The notes: generated by a model from the sequence alone, not told the origin. DNA of 64,000 bases from Rhodoblastus sp964425315 (GCA_964425315.1 CAYRNB010000003.1:14015-78014); one strand, 5' to 3'. Numbered from the stretch's first letter, positions 35,895 through 45,573 are shown. Made by a program: numbers and translations.

Positions 35895-36647
35895 TCAGGC
35901 GCCGCGCCAATCGCCCAACGCCGCCTGGAAAATCGCCAAAGCCGCAACCGCCGCGGTGTCGGCGCGCATAACCCGCGGCCCGAGCGAAATGCGCGCGGTA
36001 TTTTTCAGGCCGAGGAGTTTTTCGCGCTCGCCGGCGTCGAAACCGCCCTCCGGTCCGATCAGCAGGGCGAATTTATCGAAATCCGCGCCGATCTCGCGCA
36101 ACGTGGCGACGGGATCGACGATTTCCGCCGCCTCGTCGCAGAAAATCAGCAAACGGTCCGCTGGCCATGCGTCGATCACCCGATCGAGCTTTTCTTCCTC
36201 CAGGACTTCGGCCAGTGAGAGGATTCCGCATTGCTCCGCCGCCTCGATCGCATTGGCGCGCAGGCGTTGCAGGTTGACGCGGCTCGCCTGGGTGCGGCGC
36301 GTCAGCACCGGGCGCAGGCGCCGCGCCCCCATTTCCACCGCCTTTTGCGCCATGTAATCGAGCCGCGCCTGTTTGAGGGGCGCGAACAGATAATCGAGAT
36401 CGAGAAGACGGTCCTGCGCCCGCGTCCGCGCCTCGACGCGCAGGACGACCGCCTTTTTGCCGGCCGATTCGAGCCTGGCGCGCCATTCGCCATCGCGGCC
36501 GTTGAAGACCAGGAGTCCCGCGCCTTCGCGCAGCCGCAACACATTGACGAGATAATGGGCCTGTTCGCGCGCCGGCGCGACCGATGCGCCCTCGGCAAGC
36601 GGGGCGTCGACGCAGAGCCGATAAGTGGTGAAATCCAGCCGCGACAT
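35895..36647 (-). CDS. rsmE: 16S rRNA (uracil1498-N3)-methyltransferase
   Basis: RsmE is a SPOUT-class enzyme that methylates U1498 of 16S rRNA. The 250-residue product has the N-terminal PUA-like part (LDFTTYRLCVD, REQAHYLVNVLRLREG) and the knotted SAM site LLIGPEGGFDAGEREKL near residue 195. The terminal LGPRVMRADTAAVAAL corresponds to the family LGxRILRxETA. The frame runs to 36875, but ATG 36647 is the family start. Five bases separate it from the upstream exported protein gene on the same strand. Confidence 0.94.
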   Translation of the reverse strand: MSRLDFTTYRLCVDAPLAEGASVAPAREQAHYLVNVLRLREGAGLLVFNGRDGEWRARLESAGKKAVVLRVEARTRAQDRLLDLDYLFAPLKQARLDYMAQKAVEMGARRLRPVLTRRTQASRVNLQRLRANAIEAAEQCGILSLAEVLEEEKLDRVIDAWPADRLLIFCDEAAEIVDPVATLREIGADFDKFALLIGPEGGFDAGEREKLLGLKNTARISLGPRVMRADTAAVAALAIFQAALGDWRGA

Positions 36648-36652
36648 GGGCC

Positions 36653-37537
36653 TCAGTGTCCGTGAGGCGGCAGGCTGAGGTCGAATTCCACCGGCTGTGG
36701 CCCGGAGACTGTGACGCGGATCGGCCGGTCCGGCGCCGTTTTTTTCGGCGGATGCTCGACCAGGGTCAGCAGGAACGCGCCTTTTTCGCCCGCCGGCTTG
36801 CTCTCGAAGTAAAAACCTTCCGGCGCCTCGACAAAAACGTCGCGGGCCTCGCCTTGGAGGATGCGCAGGCGCCATTGCTTATCGCCGCCGGCCGCCGCCG
36901 CCGACGCGACTGAAGCTATGGCGCGCGCCTGCGCCGCATCAAGGCGCCGAGGAACCTGGTCCAACGCCTGGACGACCGGAAGCGCGCCGGGCGCGCTGGT
37001 CTGCGGCCCGGGCGGCAGTTCGGCCCGCAACCTCGCCTGAACCGGCCGGCAGATCGTGTCGCAGACGGCGTAATCGAGCTTGACCGTCAGCGTCGCCGGC
37101 TTGTCCTTGTCGCGTAGCGTGACGCGGACAGGGAAGACGACGCTGTGGCGATAGCCAAAGGCGTCGGCGCCGTCCTCGTCGATGCGTTGGGGCTGCGGAA
37201 ACAGGGCCTTAGCCGCCGCCACGTTGGAGGAAGCCGAAAAATCGAAAACGGGCGGCGTTCCCGCGTCGCCCGGATCGCGCCAATAGGTGACCGCCTCCCC
37301 GGCGAGCTGGATTTCGATCCCGGCGTAGCGCGCGCCGTTGATCACGCCGGCGTCGATCAGACGCGCCCGCGATTTGGCCGCAACCGCCCAATTCTGCGCG
37401 TGAGCGGCGGCGCCCGGCGCCAGGACCGCCAGGAGAAGGAAGGCGCTGATCAGCAGCCGCGCGCCGCCTGCGCGGCCGCGAGAAAGGAATTCTGGCAGAA
37501 AATTAGGAAAGGGATGGGCTGCCTTTTTTGCATTCAT
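36653..37537 (-). CDS. DsbD N-terminal-domain-like exported protein
   Basis: The 294-residue protein has an N-terminal signal/anchor (LLISAFLLLAVLAPGAAAHAQ, ending near residue 48). A domain resembling the periplasmic alpha domain of thiol-disulfide interchange protein DsbD follows, including the active Cys pair in YAVCDTICRPVQARL (about residues 158-172). The DsbD membrane and C-terminal thioredoxin domains are absent and no DsbD is adjacent, so its electron donor is unknown. A role in periplasmic cysteine redox or copper/cytochrome handling is inference. It starts the rsmE transcript. Confidence 0.75.
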   Translation of the reverse strand: MNAKKAAHPFPNFLPEFLSRGRAGGARLLISAFLLLAVLAPGAAAHAQNWAVAAKSRARLIDAGVINGARYAGIEIQLAGEAVTYWRDPGDAGTPPVFDFSASSNVAAAKALFPQPQRIDEDGADAFGYRHSVVFPVRVTLRDKDKPATLTVKLDYAVCDTICRPVQARLRAELPPGPQTSAPGALPVVQALDQVPRRLDAAQARAIASVASAAAAGGDKQWRLRILQGEARDVFVEAPEGFYFESKPAGEKGAFLLTLVEHPPKKTAPDRPIRVTVSGPQPVEFDLSLPPHGH

Positions 37538-37703
37538 CCTTTAGCATATCTCCTTTGCCGGCGCGCTGGAATGAGGAGGCCGGTCTTTCGTATAAGACGC
37601 CGCAATCCAAACGCGCCTGGAATCATTTGCGTTTGGAGCGAGGCGCAAGAACATCTAGAACGCCTCCCAACCGGATCGCTGGGGACCGGTAGGAAAGTCG
37701 ATC

Positions 37704-38300
37704 GTGACCAAAACAGGGCCGAAACCTTATCTCGACGGAAAATGTCTTGTGGCCATGCCGAGCCTCCAAGACAATTTTTTCGTGCGGTCGGTCGTCTATG
37801 TCTGCGCCCATTCGGAAGACGGCGCCATGGGAATTATCCTCAACCATCCCGCCGAAGGCGTCAATTTTGTCGATCTCCTGCTCCAGCTCAAGGTGGTCGA
37901 TTCGGCGGAGCAGATTCGCTTGACCGGCGCGACCGGCGACATGCGGGTTCTGGCCGGCGGGCCGGTCGACTCCAGTCGCGGCTTCGTCCTCCATTCTTCC
38001 GATTATCGCGCCGCCGAAGCGACCATGGCCATAGACGACACGGTGTCCATGACGGCGACGCTCGACGTTCTGCGCGCCATCGCCCAGGGCCAGGGGCCGG
38101 AGAGGGCGGTGCTGGCCCTCGGCTACGCCGGCTGGTCGCCCGGCCAGCTCGAACAAGAGATTCTCGCCAACAGCTGGATGATCTGCCCCGCCGATTCCTT
38201 CCTGCTCTTCGATCAGGCGCACGAATCGAAATATGAGCGGGCTTTGGGCGCGATCGGCGTCGATCTCGGCTTTTTGTCGGACGACGCCGGCCACGCCTGA
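37704..38300 (+). CDS. YqgE/AlgH family protein (DUF179)
   Basis: The 198-residue cytosolic protein has the family blocks LDGKCLVAMPSLQDNFFVRSVVYVCAHSEDGAMGIILNHP (about 10-49, read here as its two halves), GGPVDSSRGFVLHS near 90 and LALGYAGWSPGQLEQEI near 138, plus NSWMICPAD. Function is not established; AlgH was linked to alginate regulation in Pseudomonas. The start is GTG 37704 with AGGAAAG before it. It is divergent from the DsbD-like gene. Confidence 0.92.
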   Translation: MTKTGPKPYLDGKCLVAMPSLQDNFFVRSVVYVCAHSEDGAMGIILNHPAEGVNFVDLLLQLKVVDSAEQIRLTGATGDMRVLAGGPVDSSRGFVLHSSDYRAAEATMAIDDTVSMTATLDVLRAIAQGQGPERAVLALGYAGWSPGQLEQEILANSWMICPADSFLLFDQAHESKYERALGAIGVDLGFLSDDAGHA

Positions 38301-38311
38301 AGCGATTCCGA

Positions 38312-41197
38312 TCAGGCGGCGGGTTCGGCCGCGGCGCCGACCAGCTTGCGCGCATCGGCGGTGGAAAGCGGGTGGCCGAACGCGAAGCCTTGCGCATATT
38401 CGCAGCCGATCTGGGAAAATTCGATCACGTCGGACTCGTTTTCCGCGCCCTTGGCGAGGGCCTCCATGCCGAAATCATGCGCCAGCGCGACAATCGAACG
38501 CAACATGGCCGCTTCGTCCCGCGCCCCGTCGCCGCGCGCCATTCGCCGGTCGATCTTGACCGTATCGAAGGGGAAACGCTGGAGGTAGGCCAGCGACGAA
38601 TAACCCGAGCCGAAATCGTCGAGCAACAGACCGGCGCCGAGAGACTTGATGCGGCTGAGAATCTGCGCCGCATATTCCGGGTTTTCCATCACCAACGATT
38701 CACTGAGCTCCAATTTCAGCGAATTGGGAAGGACATTGGCGCGGGTTAGCACGTTCTTGACGTCGGCGAGCAGGTCGTGGCGCAGCAATTGCCGCGAGGA
38801 AACATTGACGTTGACGAAGATCGGGGGATTGACGTCGAGCGCCCTCTGCCAGGCGGCAAGCTCCCGCGCCGCGCGCTGCAATGTGGAAAGGCCGAGGTCG
38901 ACGATCAGGCCGGACTCTTCGGCGACGGGAAGGAACTGCGACGGCTCGACGCGGCCGAGACGCGGATGGTCCCAGCGCAGCAGCGCCTCGAAACCAGCGA
39001 CGGTTCGGTCGTCCAGTCGCACGATGGGCTGGAACAGCAGCTTGATTTCGCCGCGCTCCAGCGCGCGGCGCAACTCGCCTTCCAGAGCCTGGCCGTTGGC
39101 GCCCTGCGACCGCATGGATGGGCGGAAGACCTCGATCCGGCCGCCGCCGTCGCGCTTGGCGTGGCGCATGGCGATTTCCGCGTCCTTCAACATGTCTTCT
39201 CGCTTGGGATGCCATTGCGGATCGAACAAGGCGATGCCGACCGAGGCGCTCATGGCGATTTCACGACTGGCGAATGTGACCGGCGTCGACAGGGCGCGGC
39301 GGATGCGGTCGGCGAGCGTGATGATTTTTTCGGTCTCGCTTTCCGAGGTCAGAATGACGGCGAAAAGATCGCCGGAGAGCCGCGCCAGCGTATCGCGCGG
39401 CTGCAACAGACGCGTGAGCCGCCGCGCCGCGGTCAGCAGGACCGAATCGCCGGCCGAAACGCCAGCCGTTTCATTGATCTTGGAGAAGCGATCGATATTG
39501 ACGCACATCACGGTGGGGCGCAGCGCCGGATCGGCTTCGGCCTGGATGAGCGCCAGTTCGAGCCGGTCGAAGAAAATCTCGCGATTGGGCAGGCCGGTCA
39601 GATTGTCGTATACGGCGTCGTGGAGAAGGCGGTCGAGGGCGTTCTTCTCATCGGTCACGTCGGCGAGCGTGCCGACGATGCGCACCACCTCGCCCTCGGG
39701 TCCGACGACGGGGCGGGCGCGCAGCCGGTACCAGAAATAATGCCCGTCGGCGGCGTGCAGGCGGAAATCCTGGGTGACGCGGCCGCGCCGTTGTTCGATC
39801 ACCGCGTCGAGGCAGGCGCCGTAGCGGTCGCGCTCCAACGGATGGAGAAGGTCCAGCCAGGACGAAGCCGGCCCCTCCAGTTCGCCGCGCCGCAAGCCGA
39901 GCTGATCCTCGATTTCGGGGCTGACGTAAACCTGGTCATTGACCGCGTCCCAGTCGAATATGACGTCGTTGGCGCCGGTAAGCGCCAACGCCTTGCGCTC
40001 GACGTCGCTGATTGCGCCATGAGCCACGCCGCCGGATGCGAATGCGCTCTGCATGATGGTGAAGCCGATCAGCATGACCAGCAGCACCAGTCCGCCGAGA
40101 AGGGCCGGCGCGGCGAGATCGTTGGTGATCGAGCCATTGACGACGAAGCCTGCGGCTGAAACCCAGATCACCAGCAAAAGCCAGGTGGGGATGAGCATGA
40201 CCGCCCGCTCCACCCCGTGGGTGGCGAGATAGAGCACCAGAATGAGGCCGACCCCGGCGACGGTCGCCAGAGAAATGCGCGCAATCCCCGCCGCCACAGA
40301 CGCGTCGTAAACGGAGAGCCCCGCCAGGCCGATGAGGAAGGCGATCCACAGCGCCGCCACATGCGAGGCGCGCACATGCCATCGGTTGAGGTTGAGATAG
40401 GCGAAGAGGAAAACGACCAGCGTCGCTGAAAGCACGCTCTCGGAGCCGGCGCGCCAGATGCGGTCGGCGTTGGGCTCGGTCCCGAAAATCTTGCTCCAAA
40501 AACCGAAATTGATGCTGATATAGGCGAGCACCGCCCAGGCAAGAGCCGCGGCGGCGGGAAAGATCACCGCCCCCTTGACCACGAAAACAATGGTGAGGAA
40601 GAGGGCGAGCAGACCGGCGATGCCGATGACGATGCCCTTATAGAGGGACAGGCTGGTGGTCTTGTCCTTGTAGGCGTCGGGCTGCCACAAATAGAGTTGC
40701 GGCAATTTCGGCGTTTTCAGTTCGGCGACGTAGGTGACGGTTGCGCCGGGATCGAGCGTCAGCCGGAACACGTCGGCGTCGGGCGAATCCACCTTTTCCG
40801 GGGCGACGCCCTGGCTGGCGGTAATGTCGGCGATCCGTTCGGAGCCGAGATCGGGCCAGATGACGCCGGAGCCGGCGAGGCGGAAATGCGGCGCGACGAT
40901 CAGCCTTTCCATCTGTTCGTCGGTGTCGTTGGTGAGCGCGAAGACGATCCAGGACGGGTGGTCGCCGGGATGGCGCGCCTGAACCTCGATGCGGCGCACG
41001 ATGCCGTCTGAGCCCGGCGCGGTGGACACCTGGATGCGGTCGCCCTGGTTGGAATAATGTTCGACCCAATGGGTGAGGTCGATCGCCGCCGCGTCCGGCG
41101 GCACGCGCACCGATTCCACCGCGCCAGCGGGCTGAAGCCCGGCGAGAAGGAAGATGAGCGGCGACAGCAGCAGGAAGGCGAATAGAAACCGGCGCAC
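38312..41197 (-). CDS. Membrane PAS-GGDEF-EAL protein, GGDEF degenerate
   Basis: The 961-residue protein has a signal peptide, a periplasmic sensor of about 160 residues, seven or so membrane helices (about 185-390), a PAS/PAC pair (about 405-525), a GGDEF domain (about 530-690) and an EAL domain (about 700-950). The GGDEF active site reads SGDLF near residue 607, so cyclase activity is unlikely. The EAL domain keeps EALLRW, VNVSSRQ, ELSES, DDFGSGYSSL and VKIDR. The AEGVE loop reads AKGAE near residue 912, replacing a conserved catalytic-loop Glu by Lys. It may be a weak phosphodiesterase or a c-di-GMP receptor. No partner gene is adjacent. Confidence 0.88.
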   Translation of the reverse strand: MRRFLFAFLLLSPLIFLLAGLQPAGAVESVRVPPDAAAIDLTHWVEHYSNQGDRIQVSTAPGSDGIVRRIEVQARHPGDHPSWIVFALTNDTDEQMERLIVAPHFRLAGSGVIWPDLGSERIADITASQGVAPEKVDSPDADVFRLTLDPGATVTYVAELKTPKLPQLYLWQPDAYKDKTTSLSLYKGIVIGIAGLLALFLTIVFVVKGAVIFPAAAALAWAVLAYISINFGFWSKIFGTEPNADRIWRAGSESVLSATLVVFLFAYLNLNRWHVRASHVAALWIAFLIGLAGLSVYDASVAAGIARISLATVAGVGLILVLYLATHGVERAVMLIPTWLLLVIWVSAAGFVVNGSITNDLAAPALLGGLVLLVMLIGFTIMQSAFASGGVAHGAISDVERKALALTGANDVIFDWDAVNDQVYVSPEIEDQLGLRRGELEGPASSWLDLLHPLERDRYGACLDAVIEQRRGRVTQDFRLHAADGHYFWYRLRARPVVGPEGEVVRIVGTLADVTDEKNALDRLLHDAVYDNLTGLPNREIFFDRLELALIQAEADPALRPTVMCVNIDRFSKINETAGVSAGDSVLLTAARRLTRLLQPRDTLARLSGDLFAVILTSESETEKIITLADRIRRALSTPVTFASREIAMSASVGIALFDPQWHPKREDMLKDAEIAMRHAKRDGGGRIEVFRPSMRSQGANGQALEGELRRALERGEIKLLFQPIVRLDDRTVAGFEALLRWDHPRLGRVEPSQFLPVAEESGLIVDLGLSTLQRAARELAAWQRALDVNPPIFVNVNVSSRQLLRHDLLADVKNVLTRANVLPNSLKLELSESLVMENPEYAAQILSRIKSLGAGLLLDDFGSGYSSLAYLQRFPFDTVKIDRRMARGDGARDEAAMLRSIVALAHDFGMEALAKGAENESDVIEFSQIGCEYAQGFAFGHPLSTADARKLVGAAAEPAA

Positions 41198-41422
41198 GTG
41201 ACCTTTGGCGAGATTTTACGGTGGACGGGGCGGAACGGCTGCCCCCATTTCGTGTCGAAACTGTGTTTTGGCTGACAAGGCGTTGGGATCAATCGCCTTG
41301 CGGCATTCCTTCCTCCTCACGCATAGCCGCGCCGGGGCGTGGCCGTAAAGCGAAAAAGCGCGGCCTTCCGCGCCTATCCGCCCAATCCGCGCGGCTTTCG
41401 GCGGCTTCGGACAAGAAAACCG

Positions 41423-42049
41423 TCATGGTCGCGGGTCAGCGCTGCGATTCGTGCGCTCGTCGCGCAGGAAATCGCGGTCGAGCATGGCGAAAAGAAGGTG
41501 ATCCTGCCAGGCGCCGTCGATGAGCAGATAGGCGCGGGCGAAGCCTTCGCGCTGAAAGCCCAGCCTCTCCAGGAGCCGGCGCGAACGCTCGTTACTGGGG
41601 GCGCAGGCGGCTTCGATCCGGTGCAGGCGCATTTCGAGAAAGGCGTGACGGAGAATCGCGCGCATCGCCTTGGTCATATAGCCTTGGCCGGCATGCCTTT
41701 CGCCCATCCAATAGCCGATGGTGGCGCATTGCGCGACGCCGCGCCGCACATTGCCAAGCGTGATCCCGCCGAGAAGCGCGTCGTCCTTGGAGCGGAAAAT
41801 CAGAAAGCAATAGGATTGGTCTTCCGCCCGCTCGCGGTCCTGGCGCGCCAGGCGGCGCTGAAACGCCGGCTTGGTGAGATCGTCGTTGGGCCAGCTCGGC
41901 TCCCAGGGCGAAAGGAAGGAGCGGCTGGCGGCGCGCAAATTCCGCCACTGTTCGAAATCGGCGATTCTCGCGGCGCGCAAATAAATCCCCTCGCCGTCGA
42001 GGCGGGGGGATTCGGCGTTCTTGCGTGGAAAGCGAAGAAAGAGATTCAT
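41423..42049 (-). CDS. RimJ-type GNAT acetyltransferase
   Basis: The 208-residue protein matches RimJ/RimL N-acetyltransferases, which acetylate protein N-termini or small amines using acetyl-CoA. It has GITLGNVRRGVAQCATIGYWMGERHAGQGYMTKAM, containing the acetyl-CoA binding Q/R-x-x-G-x-G/A equivalent HAGQGYMT, and HRIEAACAPSNERSRRLLERLGF near residue 155. Start ATG 42049 is used; the frame is open to 42079. Target is unknown. It follows the M16 peptidase on the same strand after 55 bp. Confidence 0.88.
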   Translation of the reverse strand: MNLFLRFPRKNAESPRLDGEGIYLRAARIADFEQWRNLRAASRSFLSPWEPSWPNDDLTKPAFQRRLARQDRERAEDQSYCFLIFRSKDDALLGGITLGNVRRGVAQCATIGYWMGERHAGQGYMTKAMRAILRHAFLEMRLHRIEAACAPSNERSRRLLERLGFQREGFARAYLLIDGAWQDHLLFAMLDRDFLRDERTNRSADPRP

Positions 42050-42104
42050 GGGACGCCAAGTTTCGCAGTCCCATAGCACAGGCCGCGCAATTCGACCACG
42101 GCGA

Positions 42105-43367
42105 TTACAGGCCGGCGAGACGGGCGGAAATAGCGGCCGCGTCTGGCGCTTTTTTCGTCGCGCCGAGGATCGCCACGGTCGGCGGCGAGCGCAACATGCG
42201 CGCCCCCGCGGCGCGCACGTCGTCGAGATTGAGAGCGTCGATTCTGTCGATCATTTCGCGGCGTGGGATGACCCGGCCGAAAATCATGGTCTGGCGCGCG
42301 ATCTGTTCGGCCCGGGCGGAGGAATTTTCCAGCGCCGTCAGTAGCGCCATCTTGGTCTGGGCTTTGGCGCGGGCCAGATCTTTTTCGTCGAGCGCGCGCG
42401 CCGCCTCGGCGAGGGCGTCGAGGCTCACGTGGACCAGTTCCTTCAGGCTGCGTCCTGCGGTCGCCGCTTCGAAGCCGAACAGGCCGGTGTCGAGAAACGA
42501 CCAGTGAAAGGCGGCGATGGAATAGGCGAGGCCGCGCTTTTCCCGCACTTCCTGGAACAGGATTGACGCCATGCCGCCGCCGACCGCATTAGCGAAAATG
42601 TGGGCGGCGTAATTTTCTGGATCAGCATAGGCGCAGCCCTCGAAACCGACGACGACCTGGGACTGCTCCAATTTCTTCGCCACGATCTTCTCGCCGCCGA
42701 TATATTGGGCCGGCGCGGGCTCGGCCGGCGCGCCGGCCGGAAGAGCGGCGAAAAGCCGCTCGGCTTCGGCGCGGATCTGCGCGTGTTCGACGGCGCCGGC
42801 GGCCGCGACAACGAAGCTTCGCGCCCCATAATGGCATTGCAGATAGCTTTCGATGGCGTCGCGGCTGAAGCGGCGCACATGGTCGGGCGCGCCGAGGATG
42901 GGCCTCCCGATCGGCTGGCCGGGAAAGGCGGCGGCGCTGAAGAGATCGAAAACCAGATCGTCCGGCGTATCCTGCAGGGCGGCGATTTCCTGCAGGATCA
43001 CCTGTTTCTCGCGCTCCAGTTCGCCGGCGTCGAATAGGCTGTCGATCAGAATGTCGGCGAGCACGTCGAGGGCGAGGCCGCAATCCTCGCGCAGCACACG
43101 GGCGTAATAGGCGGTGCTTTCGACGCCCGTGGCGGCGTTGAGATCGCCGCCGGCGCTTTCGATCGCTTCCGCTATGGCGCGGGCGTCGCGCCGCGTCGTG
43201 CCCTTGAAGGCCATATGTTCGAGAAGATGCGACAGGCCCTGTTCGGCCTCGCTCTCATGGCGCGATCCCGCCGCGACGAAAACGCCGAGCGAGGCCGTCT
43301 CCAGCCCCTCCATCGAATCGGTGACGATCTTCAGGCCCGAGGACAATTCGCTCGCTTCAACCGCCAT
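42105..43367 (-). CDS. M16 family zinc metallopeptidase (processing-peptidase-like)
   Basis: The 420-residue protein is a mitochondrial-processing-peptidase-beta-like M16B enzyme. It has the inverted zinc motif HLLEH (His47, Glu50, His51) in QGLSHLLEHMAFKGT and the distal Glu region ELEREKQVILQEI about 75 residues later. Later in the sequence come a GGGMASILFQEVREKRGLAYS block and a C-terminal domain. Substrates in bacteria are unknown. Start ATG 43367 overlaps the thrC 3' end by 11 bp, a usual arrangement in Hyphomicrobiales. Confidence 0.93.
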   Translation of the reverse strand: MAVEASELSSGLKIVTDSMEGLETASLGVFVAAGSRHESEAEQGLSHLLEHMAFKGTTRRDARAIAEAIESAGGDLNAATGVESTAYYARVLREDCGLALDVLADILIDSLFDAGELEREKQVILQEIAALQDTPDDLVFDLFSAAAFPGQPIGRPILGAPDHVRRFSRDAIESYLQCHYGARSFVVAAAGAVEHAQIRAEAERLFAALPAGAPAEPAPAQYIGGEKIVAKKLEQSQVVVGFEGCAYADPENYAAHIFANAVGGGMASILFQEVREKRGLAYSIAAFHWSFLDTGLFGFEAATAGRSLKELVHVSLDALAEAARALDEKDLARAKAQTKMALLTALENSSARAEQIARQTMIFGRVIPRREMIDRIDALNLDDVRAAGARMLRSPPTVAILGATKKAPDAAAISARLAGL

Positions 43368-44784
43368 GCGTCGCCCTGGCGGCGCGCGCCCGGGCGCGGA
43401 TGAAGGAAGCAACGGCTTGGGCGTCATTGGGCAGAATGTCGAAACGCTCGCGGCGCTCGAAAAGATCGGCGAGATGCAGCGGCAGTGGGGCGGCTATGCC
43501 TGTCGCGGCGCGCACCGCGTCGGGGAATTTGGCCGGGTGGGCGGTGCCGAGCGCCACCATCGGCGTCGCCGGGTCTTGAGCCAGATGTTTTCTGGCCACA
43601 TGGACCGCCACGGCGCTATGCGGGTCGAGCAGAATTTGGGAGTCCCGGTAAGTTCGGGCGATTTCGGCGGTCGTCTCCGCCTCGCTGGCCGTTCCGGCGG
43701 CGAAATCCGCGCGGATTTTATGCAACGCCTCCGGCGCAATGTCGAAAGCGCCCGACTGGTCGAGACGCGCCATCAGGCCGCGGATCGTCGCGGCGTCGCG
43801 GCCGACCGCGTCAAACAGCAGCCGCTCGAAATTGGACGAGACCTGGATATCCATCGACGGCGACTGGGTGGCGTGAACCCCACGCACCTCATAGCGCCCC
43901 GTTTCCAGCGCGCGGAGAAGAATGTCGTTGGAATTGGTGGCGACGATGAGCTTTTCGACGGCCAGGCCCATCTTCTTGGCTATGTAGCCGGCGAGAATGT
44001 CGCCGAAATTGCCGGTCGGCACGGTGAAGGAGATTTTGCGGTGCGGCCCGCCGAGTACGCTGGCCGCGGTGAAATAATAAACGATCTGCGCCGCGACGCG
44101 GGCGAAATTGATGGAATTGACCCCGGAAAGGCCAAGCTCTTCCCGCAGGGTTTTGTTGCGGAAAAAGCCTTTCAGCAGCGCCTGGGCGTCATCAAAAGTC
44201 CCTTCCAGCGCGATGGCGTGGATGTTTTCCGCCTCGACCGTGGTCATCTGGCGGCGCTGCACGTCGGAGACGCGGCCGTGGGGATAAAGGATAAAGACAT
44301 CGACCTGATCGAGGCCGCGAAAAGCTTCGATCGCCGCCGCGCCCGTATCGCCGGAAGTGGCGCCGACAATGGTGGCGCGCCTGCCGCGCTCTTTCAGCGC
44401 CCGGTCCATCAAACGGCCGAGCAACTGCATGGCCACGTCCTTGAAGGCCAGCGTCGGCCCGTGAAAAAGCTCCAGAAGGAAGAGATTGTCGTCGAGTTGG
44501 GACAAAGGCGTCACAGCCTTGTGGCGGAAGCTTTTGTAAGCCGCCTCCAGCATGGCGTGGAATTCCTGGCCGCCCGGCCCGTCGTCGAGGAAGGGGGACA
44601 TGACGGTCTGCGCCACATCGACGTAAGGCTTTCCCGCCAGGCCGATCAGCGTTTCGCGAGAAAGATGCGGCATTCTTTCCGGCGTATAGAGACCGCCGTC
44701 CGGCGCCAGGCCCGCGAGCAGGGCGTTCGTGAAGCTGAGGGCTGGCGATTCGCCGCGCGTCGAAATATAGGCCAAGGTTTTCAT
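43357..44784 (-). CDS. thrC: Threonine synthase
   Basis: ThrC converts O-phosphohomoserine to threonine with pyridoxal phosphate. The 475-residue product starts MKTLAYISTRGESPALSF and has the PLP lysine block FHGPTLAFKDVAMQLLGRL near residue 110. Further on are GATSGDTGAAAIEAF and the SFTVPTGNFGDILAGYIAKKMG motif near residue 245. It is followed with an 11-bp overlap by the M16 peptidase gene and preceded on the same strand by SURF1, so it may be read from the oxidase operon. Confidence 0.96.
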   Translation of the reverse strand: MKTLAYISTRGESPALSFTNALLAGLAPDGGLYTPERMPHLSRETLIGLAGKPYVDVAQTVMSPFLDDGPGGQEFHAMLEAAYKSFRHKAVTPLSQLDDNLFLLELFHGPTLAFKDVAMQLLGRLMDRALKERGRRATIVGATSGDTGAAAIEAFRGLDQVDVFILYPHGRVSDVQRRQMTTVEAENIHAIALEGTFDDAQALLKGFFRNKTLREELGLSGVNSINFARVAAQIVYYFTAASVLGGPHRKISFTVPTGNFGDILAGYIAKKMGLAVEKLIVATNSNDILLRALETGRYEVRGVHATQSPSMDIQVSSNFERLLFDAVGRDAATIRGLMARLDQSGAFDIAPEALHKIRADFAAGTASEAETTAEIARTYRDSQILLDPHSAVAVHVARKHLAQDPATPMVALGTAHPAKFPDAVRAATGIAAPLPLHLADLFERRERFDILPNDAQAVASFIRARARAARATHGG

Positions 44785-44808
44785 TCCGGCTGAGATTTTC
44801 CGGCGCTT

Positions 44809-45573
44809 TTAACCCGTCGCGTCGATGCTGTCATGTGCGGCCCGTTCGGCCTCTCTGCGCTTCACGAAATCCAGCGTGATTCCGAGGAGAGTCGCCGCCA
44901 GGCCGAACCAGGTCATGGCGTAGCCAAAATGGTTGTTGGGAATGCTCACGACGGTCGCGCCGCCCTGGGGCCAACCGCCGGGAACGGGGGTCGCGTCGGC
45001 GTCGACGGAAAAGGGCGCGGCGTTGTGAAGACCCCAATGGGCGGCGAGCGCGGCGGGGTCGCGGGTGAACCAGAGGTTTTTCGCCGGTTCGTCGGCCGGC
45101 GTGAAGAGATTGCGGGGTTCGGGGCCGCGCATCACGCCGGTCAACGTGGTCTCGCCGGCAATTTCGCCGGCGGCTCGGGTCGCCGGATTCTTTTTGTCGA
45201 GCCGAACGAAGCCGCGATTGATGAAGACAATTCCGCCGCTGTCGAGCCGGAAGGGCGTAAGGATTTCGTAGCCCGGGCCTTCGTCCCTCCCGCCGGTGGC
45301 GCCGGGGCGATAAAGATAGGATTCCTTCGAATTGTCGAAGACGCCGTGCAGGACCACATGGCGGTAATCGTAATTGTCGGGTTTGAGCGTCGCCCATTTC
45401 GCGCGCGGCGGCAGCGGCGAAGGCGGCGCCTTCATGCGGTCGTGAATGTGGGCGAGCAGGCCCTCTTTCCATTTGAGCCGTCGCAATTGCCAAATTCCGA
45501 GGCCGGACAAGAAGGCGCAGGCGAGCGTGGCGCTCAGCAGCAGCGCGAAATTGCGGCGGATGATGGCGATCAT
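44809..45573 (-). CDS. SURF1 family cytochrome oxidase assembly protein
   Basis: SURF1 helps haem a insertion into cytochrome c oxidase subunit I. The 254-residue protein has the two terminal membrane helices of the family: LLLSATLACAFLSGLGIWQL near the N-terminus and YAMTWFGLAATLLGITLDFV near residue 225. Between them are periplasmic motifs LHGVFDNSKESYLYRP, GYEILTPFRLDSGGIVFINRGFV and NNHFGYA. Its start overlaps the DUF983 stop by 4 bp, placing it in the oxidase operon. Confidence 0.93.
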   Translation of the reverse strand: MIAIIRRNFALLLSATLACAFLSGLGIWQLRRLKWKEGLLAHIHDRMKAPPSPLPPRAKWATLKPDNYDYRHVVLHGVFDNSKESYLYRPGATGGRDEGPGYEILTPFRLDSGGIVFINRGFVRLDKKNPATRAAGEIAGETTLTGVMRGPEPRNLFTPADEPAKNLWFTRDPAALAAHWGLHNAAPFSVDADATPVPGGWPQGGATVVSIPNNHFGYAMTWFGLAATLLGITLDFVKRREAERAAHDSIDATG

